NCBI GenBank assembly: GCA_934668605.1
Contig: CAKUNY010000065.1
Location: 1 to 10,543, forward strand
Direction of reading: 5' to 3'
Length of the DNA: 10,543 bases
Source of the DNA: an uncultured Oscillospiraceae bacterium
GTDB taxonomy: Bacteria > Bacillota > Clostridia > Oscillospirales > Oscillospiraceae
In this document: positions 1 through 5,522 of the stretch, in pieces
Position numbering within the stretch: the first letter of the stretch is position 1
How the letters are laid out: every line of letters starts with the position of its first letter
Position numbers and translations under genes: made by a program
The notes under the pieces: generated by a model
Databases searched by the model: none
Told to the model about the DNA's origin: nothing
Seen by the model: only the letters and a program-made list of their open reading frames with translations

Positions 1-1413
1 TACGCAAACCTCTTCGGCACGAAGTTCTTCCAGGAAGTCAAGATGACCAACGGCTCCGACACCCTTCGCGCCAACCTTGCTTCCGAGCCCGGCTATCTGG
101 ATCCGGCTCTGAACTCCTCCGTTGACGGCGCCTGCCTGGCTGCCGCCTCCTTCTCCGGCCTTTACACCTACAACTCCGACGGCAAGACCGAGCCCGCCTG
201 CGCGACCAGCTACACCGTCACCGACGACGGCCTGACCTACACGGTCACGCTGAAAGAAGGCCTCAAGTGGTCCGACGGCAGCGACCTCACCGCCGCTGAC
301 TTCGAGTACTCCTGGAAGCGCGCTGCCGCGACCGACACCGCTGCCGACTACGGTTACATGTTCGCCGGCATCGAGGGCTACCCCGATGATCTGAACGTCA
401 AGGCTGTCGACGACACCACCTTCGAGTTCGTTCTGACGGCTCCGTGCGCTTACATGGAAGACCTGATGGCGTTCCCGACCTTCTTCCCGGTCAAGCAGTC
501 CGCTGTTGAAGCGTTTGCCGACTGGCAGACCTCTCCCGGCGGCTGGTGCCAGAACGCGGGCTTCGTCTCCAACGGCCCGTTCGTCTGCACCGCTTGGGAT
601 CATGACGTCTCCATGACCTACGAAAAGAACCCGTACTGGTACGACGCAGACTCCGTCGAGCTGGAGAAGATCGAGTTCATGCTCTCCGCTGACGACACCG
701 CGATCTACGCCGCTTACAACGCGGGCAACGTCGACATGATCGACACCGTCCCGAACGACGAGATCCAGACCCTGCTCGACAACCCCGAGTTCTACATTGT
801 TGACAACCTCGGCACCTACTACGCCGCGTTCAACTGCAAGTCCTCCCTCTTCGACGGCAAGACCCCGGAGCAGGCTGCCTGCATGCGCGAAGCGTTCTCG
901 CTGCTCATCGACCGCGACTACATCGTTGAGAACGTCGGCCAGTCCGGCCAGGTTCCCGCGAACTCCTTCATTCCGCTCGGCATGGCCGACGGCAATGGCG
1001 GCGTGTTCAAGAACAGCATTGAAGACGAAGGCTACTTCGACGTCTACGGCATCAACGACAACTATGACGCAACCGTAGAAGAGGCTCGTACGCTTCTGAA
1101 GGCCGCCGGCTACAAGTTCGGCGACGACGGCATGCTCTCCGAGGAGACGCCGATCTCCGTTGAGTATCTGACCAACAACGGCTCCGGCCACATCGCTGTC
1201 GCCGAGGCCATGCAGCAGGATCTTGCCGTGCTCGGCATCGAGATGACCATTCAGTCTCAGGACTGGAACGTCTTCCTTGAGGAGCGCAAGAACGGCAACT
1301 TCGACTTCTGCCGTGAAGGCTGGCTCGCCGACTTCAACGACCCCATCAACATGCTTGAGATGTGGATCACCGATTCCGGCAACAACGACTGCCAGTATGG
1401 CCGCGTTGGCTAA
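1..1413 (+). CDS. Peptide ABC transporter substrate-binding protein (SBP_bac_5/OppA type), 5' partial, short C-terminus
   Basis: The frame is open from base 1 and has 470 visible codons. The ATG at 43 is internal, so the true start and lipoprotein signal lie upstream. The start of the domain reads LRANLASEPGYLDPALNSS, followed by LKEGLKWSDGSDLTAADFEYSW and, near the end, EGWLADFNDPINMLEMW. These are hallmarks of extracytoplasmic oligopeptide/dipeptide-binding proteins that deliver peptides to an Opp/Dpp permease. Family members normally continue about 80 residues past the GWxADxNDP block with a final lobe I segment. Here the reading frame stops at NNDCQYGRVG, so the C-terminus appears missing. 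Codons are overwhelmingly C-ending (GGC, AAC, GAC, CTG), unlike neighbouring genes, which suggests very high expression. Nine cysteines are visible, many for an exported protein. A strong terminator follows 7 bases after the stop. Family call is secure; peptide specificity cannot be read. Confidence 0.9.
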   Translation, partial: YANLFGTKFFQEVKMTNGSDTLRANLASEPGYLDPALNSSVDGACLAAASFSGLYTYNSDGKTEPACATSYTVTDDGLTYTVTLKEGLKWSDGSDLTAADFEYSWKRAAATDTAADYGYMFAGIEGYPDDLNVKAVDDTTFEFVLTAPCAYMEDLMAFPTFFPVKQSAVEAFADWQTSPGGWCQNAGFVSNGPFVCTAWDHDVSMTYEKNPYWYDADSVELEKIEFMLSADDTAIYAAYNAGNVDMIDTVPNDEIQTLLDNPEFYIVDNLGTYYAAFNCKSSLFDGKTPEQAACMREAFSLLIDRDYIVENVGQSGQVPANSFIPLGMADGNGGVFKNSIEDEGYFDVYGINDNYDATVEEARTLLKAAGYKFGDDGMLSEETPISVEYLTNNGSGHIAVAEAMQQDLAVLGIEMTIQSQDWNVFLEERKNGNFDFCREGWLADFNDPINMLEMWITDSGNNDCQYGRVG

Positions 1414-1420
1414 AAGCTAG

Positions 1421-1454
1421 AAAAATCACCCGGCTTCGGCCGGGTGATTTTTTT
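1421..1454 (+). terminator. Rho-independent terminator of the peptide-binding protein gene
   Basis: A perfect 14-base stem (1421-1434 with 1439-1452) closes on a UUCG tetraloop and runs into seven T residues (1448-1454). The A-tract on the 5' side could also let it work in the opposite direction. It begins 7 bases after the stop codon. Confidence 0.95.
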
Positions 1455-1455
1455 A

Positions 1456-1636
1456 TCGGGCGAAACAGGTTTCGCCCGAATGGGGTGCAGCCCGACTGCG
1501 CGCATAATTTTTGCCCCAATGGGGCAAAAATTCCACACTTGCGGGCTGAGCAGAATTTTTCCGGTCGGCAAAGCCGCCGGATAAAATGGACTTGAAATTT
1601 ATTTTGCCATCTGCGGATGGCAAAACTCCTGCGGAG
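1456..1636. repeat. Cluster of five tandem stem-loops in the 339-base spacer
   Basis: No credible gene lies between 1414 and 1752. Instead there are consecutive inverted repeats: 1456-1465 with 1470-1479 (10 bp, loop CAGG); 1506-1517 with 1521-1532 (12 bp, loop AAT); 1561-1569 with 1573-1580 (8 bp with one bulged T, loop AAA); 1602-1611 with 1616-1625 (10 bp, loop TGCG); and 1626-1629 with 1633-1636 (4 bp, loop TGC). In addition 1488-1494 is complementary to 1542-1548, which would enclose the second hairpin in a branched fold. The first hairpin begins directly after the terminator. It could be a dispersed intergenic repeat, a structured RNA or a set of backup terminators; the sequence alone does not decide. 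Confidence 0.65.
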
Positions 1637-1677
1637 GGCTTTGGGAGCGTGGAAAACTGAAAAATGGGCATTTCCGG

Positions 1678-1705
1678 TTGCAATTGGCGGGAAAGCTGGT
1701 ATAAT
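1678..1705 (+). promoter_or_regulatory. Sigma-A type promoter with extended -10, for the L,D-transpeptidase
   Basis: The -35 is TTGCAA (1678-1683). After a 16-base spacer comes TATAAT (1700-1705), preceded by TGG at 1697-1699, which fits the extended -10 TGn. Transcription should start near 1712, giving a leader of about 40 bases. Confidence 0.8.
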
Positions 1706-1720
1706 AATGCGCGTAACTTT

Positions 1721-1744
1721 GGCGGAGGTTCCGCCTGAATGGAG
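1721..1744 (+). promoter_or_regulatory. Leader hairpin and ribosome binding site of the L,D-transpeptidase gene
   Basis: A 6-bp hairpin (1721-1726 with 1730-1735, 3-base loop) sits in the short leader. The GGAG at 1741-1744 lies 8 bases before the ATG at 1753 and is a better-spaced Shine-Dalgarno than the AGGGG at 1746-1750, which ends only 2 bases from the start. Confidence 0.5.
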
Positions 1745-1752
1745 TAGGGGAC

Positions 1753-3222
1753 ATGAGACGATCTGGACGGATTTTGTTGATCGTGCTTGCGGCGCTGGTT
1801 GTGCTGGCGGGCGCGGCGATCGTGCTGCGGCTGGATGCGAAGGCGAAGGAGCGGCATGCGCTGCTGGAAGCCGCAATCGCTTCGCGCGAAGCGTGGCTTT
1901 CCGATACGCGCGTATGCCTGACGGAAAACGGCGCGGAGCTTGGAAGCTATACGCTCGATGACCTCGGTCTGGCGCAGTCCGCGCGGGCGGATATCACAGC
2001 GGGGCTTTCTCAGATCGATTTACTTGCGCAGGCGGACTTTGCGGCGCTCGGTCTTCGCGAGCGGATCTCATGGAGCCTGCAGGATCGGGGAAGCGCGCGG
2101 GATGTGACGCTTGATCTTACAAAGCTGGATACAACGAAGCCTGAGGCAGACGCGCAGAAAATCACGCGCGAAGCGCCGCAGGATGCAGAGGTTTCGTTTG
2201 AAGACGGGAAATTTACGCTCCGGCCGGAAGCTGCCGGCAATACGCTCCGCGAGGGCGCGCTGCGGGAGACGTTCGAGCTGGCGCTTGCGGGCGCTCGCGA
2301 CATGGGGCAGGAGCCCGACACCATTACGGCCGAGCTGACGGATATCGACTGCTATGAAACGCCCGAAATCACAGTGGAAAATACAAGCTTCGACATCGAA
2401 AAGAGCTTTGCGCAGGAGCTTCACGGCTTTTTGCTGACCGTCAGCTTCGAAAAGGCCGCGCCGCAGCTTTCCTTTGAAGAGCCCGTGCAGAAAATTACGC
2501 AGGAGCAGGCAGAAAAGCTCGTGAGCCTGGAGGCCGATGGGTCTTTGACGGTCGATGAGGCCGCCGTGCGCGCGCTGGTAGACGGCTGGGCGGAGATCTA
2601 CGACATTCCAAATACGAAGTATCGGTTCCGATCCGAGATCGACGGCTATGTTCCCATTCAGTTCCTGGATGTGAGCTACGAGGTAGACCGCGACGCGCTG
2701 ACGAAGGAGCTTTGCGAGCGGCTGCGGACGCTGGACGCGGGTGAGGTCGCGCCCGAAATCGTCTGCTATCGGAATGGAGAGCCGTTTGACATCAAGGACA
2801 CGTATATCGAGGTCGATATTACGAACCAGAAGGTGACGTTCTACAAGGACGGCGAGCGCATTGTCTTCACCGACGTTGTCACCGGTCTTCCCGACGGGCA
2901 CCAGACCATTACCGGCCTTTACTACACGTATTATAAGACGACCGATATCTGGCTCGACGGCCCGGACTACCACGTCTTCGTCAAATACTGGGTCAGCATG
3001 ACCGATCTTTATGGGCTTCATGACGCATCCTGGCGCTCGAACTTTGGCGGGGATTACTATCTCTACGCGGGCTCGCACGGCTGCGTCAACACACCGGAGG
3101 AGGCCATGAAGACGATCTATGACAACGTGACCGACGGCATCCCAATTATCAGCTACCACCACGAGCGCCCCGCGCAGGCCGAGCCCGAGGAATCGGAAGC
3201 CGCGCAGGAGACATTAGACTAG
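1753..3222 (+). CDS. Membrane-anchored L,D-transpeptidase (YkuD domain, Ldt-fm like)
   Basis: The 489-residue protein makes 3->3 peptidoglycan crosslinks or related acyl transfers outside the membrane. It has a positively charged start (MRRSGR) and one hydrophobic helix at about 6-26, so it is probably an N-terminally anchored enzyme. Residues about 60-345 resemble the two PG_binding_4-type domains that precede the catalytic domain in E. faecium Ldt-fm. The YkuD domain runs from about 350 to 466, with GLHDASWR (His423 at its centre) and the active-site motif SHGCVNTP, where Cys444 is the expected nucleophile; Ldt-fm uses Cys442. Asn446 replaces the Arg of the SHGCIRM form, as in the Gram-positive branch. 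The tail from about 470 is acidic and probably disordered. It is monocistronic, with its own promoter and terminator. Start chosen for the GGAG ribosome site, the signal anchor and position downstream of the promoter. Confidence 0.93.
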   Translation: MRRSGRILLIVLAALVVLAGAAIVLRLDAKAKERHALLEAAIASREAWLSDTRVCLTENGAELGSYTLDDLGLAQSARADITAGLSQIDLLAQADFAALGLRERISWSLQDRGSARDVTLDLTKLDTTKPEADAQKITREAPQDAEVSFEDGKFTLRPEAAGNTLREGALRETFELALAGARDMGQEPDTITAELTDIDCYETPEITVENTSFDIEKSFAQELHGFLLTVSFEKAAPQLSFEEPVQKITQEQAEKLVSLEADGSLTVDEAAVRALVDGWAEIYDIPNTKYRFRSEIDGYVPIQFLDVSYEVDRDALTKELCERLRTLDAGEVAPEIVCYRNGEPFDIKDTYIEVDITNQKVTFYKDGERIVFTDVVTGLPDGHQTITGLYYTYYKTTDIWLDGPDYHVFVKYWVSMTDLYGLHDASWRSNFGGDYYLYAGSHGCVNTPEEAMKTIYDNVTDGIPIISYHHERPAQAEPEESEAAQETLD

Positions 3223-3260
3223 CTTATAGCAAGCTTAATCAGAAGTAATTTTTCTTATGA

Positions 3261-3297
3261 AAAACGCGAAGCGTCCGGGAAAGATGCTTCGCGTTTT
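3261..3297 (+). terminator. Terminator after the L,D-transpeptidase gene
   Basis: A perfect 12-bp stem (3261-3272 with 3286-3297) encloses a 13-base loop. Its right arm ends in TTTT and is followed by CTG, so the U-tract is short. It lies 38 bases after the stop. Confidence 0.75.
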
Positions 3298-3313
3298 CTG
3301 TGAAATTTACGGC

Positions 3314-3342
3314 TTGCGGGAAAATGCTTCGTCTGGTATACT
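3314..3342 (+). promoter_or_regulatory. Sigma-A type promoter with extended -10, for the flavoprotein
   Basis: TTGCGG (3314-3319), a 17-base spacer and TATACT (3337-3342) with TGG immediately before. Expected transcription start is near 3349, leaving a leader of about 65 bases. Its position rules out the upstream in-frame ATG at 3300 as the translation start of the next gene. Confidence 0.75.
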
Positions 3343-3413
3343 ATTTGGCGGAGAAAATGAGAGAAACAGGAGAAAATTTCCCTGATTACGACAAAATTGA
3401 TAGGAGTATCATC

Positions 3414-4805
3414 ATGCGAGAAAGCTTTGACGTTGTGATCCTCGGCTGCGGCGAGGCGGGTATCTTCGCCGCCTACGAGCTGGAAAAACTGAACCCCGGT
3501 CTGAAGCTGCTGGCCATCGACCAGGGACCCGACATCTACCACAGAAGCTGTCCAATCGTCTCCGGCAAGGTGCGCGAGTGCATCCACTGCCCGATCTGCC
3601 ACACGATGTGCGGCTTCGGCGGCGCGGGCGCGTTTTCAGACGGCAAATTCAATTTCACGACGGCCTTCGGCGGCTGGCTGACCGACTTCATTGACCCGGC
3701 GACGGTCATGGAGCTCATCGAGTATGTCGACGCCATCAACGTCGCCCACGGCGCGACCGAGGAGGTCTACTCAACCGAAACCGCGGAGGCCAAGGCGCTG
3801 GCAAGACGCGCGCTCGGCTACGATCTTCATCTTTTGCAGGCCAGATGCAAGCACCTCGGCACGGAAAAGAATCTCATGATCCTGCAAAATATCTACGAAG
3901 ACCTGAAAGATAAGCTCGAGTTCCGCTTCAACACCTCGGCAGCCACCATCGAGCAGGCCGACGGCGGCTATCTCGTCACGCTCAAAAACGGCGGCGAGCT
4001 CTTCTGCAAGTATCTGCTGGCCGCCCCGGGAAGAAGCGGCGCGGAGTGGTTCTCCGACGTGTGCAAAGGGCTGGGGCTGCATCTTCTCAACAATCAAGTC
4101 GACGTCGGTGTGCGCGTCGAGCTTCCGGCGACGGTCTTTGAGCATATCACAAACGTCGTCTATGAGTCCAAGCTCATCTACCGCACGAAGCAGTATGGCG
4201 ATCAGGTGCGCACGTTCTGCATGAACCCGTATGGCCACGTCGTGGCGGAAAACGTCGAGGGCATCAATACCGTGAACGGCCACTCGTACGCAGACCCCGC
4301 CCTTCGGAGCGAAAACACGAACTTCGCGCTTCTCGTCTCGAACCGGTTCACGCAGCCGTTTAACGAGCCGTACCGCTACGGCAAGCACATTGCGTCGCTG
4401 TCGAACCTCCTTGCCGGCGGCGTTCTTGTCCAGCGCTTTGGCGATCTCGTCGACGGCAAGCGCACAAACGAGCACCGCATGAAGCAGTCGACCGTCCGCC
4501 CCACGCTCACGGCGGCAGTTCCGGGCGACCTGTCCCTGACGCTTCCCAAGCGGCAGCTAGACAACATCATCGAGATGATCTACCAGCTCGATAAGATTGC
4601 CCCCGGCACGGCGAACTACGATACGCTCCTTTATGGCGCGGAGGTCAAGTTCTACTCCGCGCGGCTGGAGCTCGACGAGAACCTCGAAACCAAGCTTCCC
4701 GGCTTCTTCGCCGCGGGCGACGGCGCGGGCGTCACAAGAGGCCTTGCGCAGGCCGGCGCTTCCGGCGTGCAGGCGGCAAGAGCCATTTCAAAGCGGCTGA
4801 AATAA
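3414..4805 (+). CDS. FAD-dependent dehydrogenase-like flavoprotein (COG2509 type) with a Cys cluster
   Basis: The 463-residue protein starts at ATG 3414, 7 bases after AGGAG (3402-3406). Upstream in-frame ATGs lie before or across the promoter. The N-terminal Rossmann fold reads FDVVILGCGEAG (GxGxxG at 11-16) and ends its second strand at AIDQG. The C-terminal FAD contact is FFAAGDGAG at about 431-439. Between them is a block with five cysteines (46, 56, 59, 62, 66) followed by GFGGAGAFSDGKFN. This GGAGAFSDGK signature is typical of the uncharacterised NAD(P)/FAD-dependent dehydrogenases of COG2509. No signal peptide is seen, so it should be cytoplasmic. Substrate and electron partner are unknown; the cysteines may hold an iron-sulfur cluster or zinc. 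It is monocistronic, with a terminator directly behind it. Confidence 0.87.
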   Translation: MRESFDVVILGCGEAGIFAAYELEKLNPGLKLLAIDQGPDIYHRSCPIVSGKVRECIHCPICHTMCGFGGAGAFSDGKFNFTTAFGGWLTDFIDPATVMELIEYVDAINVAHGATEEVYSTETAEAKALARRALGYDLHLLQARCKHLGTEKNLMILQNIYEDLKDKLEFRFNTSAATIEQADGGYLVTLKNGGELFCKYLLAAPGRSGAEWFSDVCKGLGLHLLNNQVDVGVRVELPATVFEHITNVVYESKLIYRTKQYGDQVRTFCMNPYGHVVAENVEGINTVNGHSYADPALRSENTNFALLVSNRFTQPFNEPYRYGKHIASLSNLLAGGVLVQRFGDLVDGKRTNEHRMKQSTVRPTLTAAVPGDLSLTLPKRQLDNIIEMIYQLDKIAPGTANYDTLLYGAEVKFYSARLELDENLETKLPGFFAAGDGAGVTRGLAQAGASGVQAARAISKRLK

Positions 4806-4810
4806 CAAAA

Positions 4811-4846
4811 AGACCGGCATCCCCTGACGGGGGGTGTCGGTTTTTT
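4811..4846 (+). terminator. Rho-independent terminator of the flavoprotein gene
   Basis: An 11-bp stem (4814-4824 with 4830-4840, two G-U pairs, 5-base loop) is followed by six T residues (4841-4846). It starts 5 bases after the stop codon. Confidence 0.9.
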
Positions 4847-4927
4847 GCCGTCCAGCCGACGGCAGGGACGCTTTTTTTACTGCCGCCACGGTAGGAAGAA
4901 AAAAGCAGTTTGGCAGGCACTGCCAAA
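4846..4927. repeat. Three further stem-loops between two convergent terminators
   Basis: Between the flavoprotein terminator and the opposing zinc-ribbon terminator are a 7-bp hairpin (4846-4852 with 4858-4864), a nested hairpin (outer 4870-4877 with 4899-4906, an A/T helix; inner 4880-4885 with 4889-4894), and another 7-bp hairpin (4909-4915 with 4921-4927). No gene is seen. These may be backup terminators or a small dispersed repeat. Confidence 0.55.
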
Positions 4928-4954
4928 AAAGCGGAAGGCTTTCGCCTTCCGCTT
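4925..4954 (-). terminator. Rho-independent terminator of the zinc-ribbon gene
   Basis: Read on the minus strand, an 11-bp perfect stem (4954-4944 with 4939-4929) with a GAAA loop runs into six T residues (4930-4925). It lies 25 bases after the stop codon of the zinc-ribbon gene. Confidence 0.9.
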
Positions 4955-4979
4955 CTCTGTGTATATTTGATCGAAAGAA

Positions 4980-5258
4980 TTAGCCCTGTGCCTTCATGCG
5001 AGCGAAGCAGTCGCTGCAATAGACGGGACGATCGGACTTCGGCTCAAAGGGAACACGAGCTTCGCCGCCGCAGGCAGCGCAGGTCGCGGTGAAGTACTCT
5101 CTGGGGCCACGGGTCGCGGTCTTGCGGGCGTCACGGCAAGCCTTGCAGCGCTGGGGCTCGTTCTGGAAGCCTCTTTCTGCGTAGAATTCCTGCTCACCGG
5201 CGGTGAAAACGAATTCCTTGCCACATTCCTTACAGACCAAAGTTTTGTCTTCGTACAT
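4980..5258 (-). CDS. Double zinc-ribbon protein, CxxC-x17-CxxC family (zf-trcl type)
   Basis: The 92-residue, probably cytoplasmic protein has two four-cysteine ribbons. The first is LVCKECGKEF (Cys9, Cys12) with RCKAC (Cys38, Cys41). The second is CAACGGEARVPFEP (Cys60, Cys63) with RPVYCSDCF (Cys81, Cys84), exactly 17 residues between the CxxC pairs. This matches the small 'probable zinc-ribbon' family (PF13451) joined to the CxxC-x17-CxxC domain (TIGR04272-like) found in many anaerobes. The biochemical role is unknown; the ribbons suggest zinc binding and contact with nucleic acid or a protein. The gene has its own consensus promoter, a long structured leader whose 5' part can pair with its GAGAGG ribosome site (5274-5269), and a strong terminator, so it is an independent, probably well-expressed unit. 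Confidence 0.9.
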   Translation of the reverse strand: MYEDKTLVCKECGKEFVFTAGEQEFYAERGFQNEPQRCKACRDARKTATRGPREYFTATCAACGGEARVPFEPKSDRPVYCSDCFARMKAQG

Positions 5259-5470
5259 TTTGATGTTACCTCTCTTTTTTAGCGAAAATGATTGCCCCGG
5301 AACTTGGGACGTTATATGCCATCAGCAAGTAGCTGGATGCGCTGAGATTTGCCGTGTGTTCTCCTGGGGTCTGTACACGAAGAGAGGGTACAAAGAATAA
5401 CCGAAAGAAGCAACAAGGCTGTGTACCGGAATTTTATCACGCTGGGCTCGGCTCCGGCCACCGTCCTACC
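5259..5470 (-). ncRNA. Candidate structured 5' leader RNA of the zinc-ribbon gene
   Basis: The promoter at 5476-5504 should start transcription near 5470, giving about 212 bases of leader with no plausible ORF or terminator. Complementary segments include a stem of 5361-5364/5366-5369 with 5295-5302, a hairpin at about 5318-5340 (core 5332-5335 with 5323-5326), and two mutually exclusive helices using the same arm: 5422-5427 with 5387-5392, or 5421-5426 with 5373-5378. The stretch 5380-5387 is a perfect 8-base complement of 5269-5276, which covers the Shine-Dalgarno. I recognise no known riboswitch, T-box, 6S or SRP signature. It could be a translational switch, a protein-binding autoregulatory leader or a separate small RNA whose 3' end I cannot place. 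Confidence 0.5.
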
Positions 5471-5475
5471 TTTAT

Positions 5476-5504
5476 ATTATATGCAAGCTTTTTCCATTTG
5501 TCAA
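5476..5504 (-). promoter_or_regulatory. Consensus sigma-A promoter of the zinc-ribbon gene
   Basis: On the minus strand TTGACA (5504-5499), a 17-base spacer and TATAAT (5481-5476) match the vegetative consensus at all twelve positions. It is the strongest promoter in the window and lies only 18 bases after the glmM stop. Confidence 0.92.
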
Positions 5505-5522
5505 TAGTAAATAAAACTCTTT

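Noticed and set aside
1456..1636. CRISPR array
   Set aside because: The stem-loops differ in sequence and spacing; there are no direct repeats with uniform spacers and no cas genes.
1367..1876. Minus-strand frames across the hairpin-rich spacer
   Set aside because: They run through a terminator and several hairpins, have Arg/Pro/Ser-rich translations and no start signals.
2068..3162. A 364-codon open frame antisense to the L,D-transpeptidase gene
   Set aside because: The plus-strand frame has clear family motifs. The antisense frame is a by-product of GC-rich codon usage, with no ribosome site or recognisable domain.
3300..3413. Upstream in-frame extension of the flavoprotein
   Set aside because: It begins before the promoter's -10, lacks a ribosome site and adds residues ahead of the normal Rossmann start; AGGAG supports ATG 3414.
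5281..5470. T-box, cobalamin, SAM, TPP, FMN or c-di-AMP riboswitch
   Set aside because: None of the conserved core sequences of these classes could be found in the leader; short resemblances such as CCAGGAGA alone are not enough.
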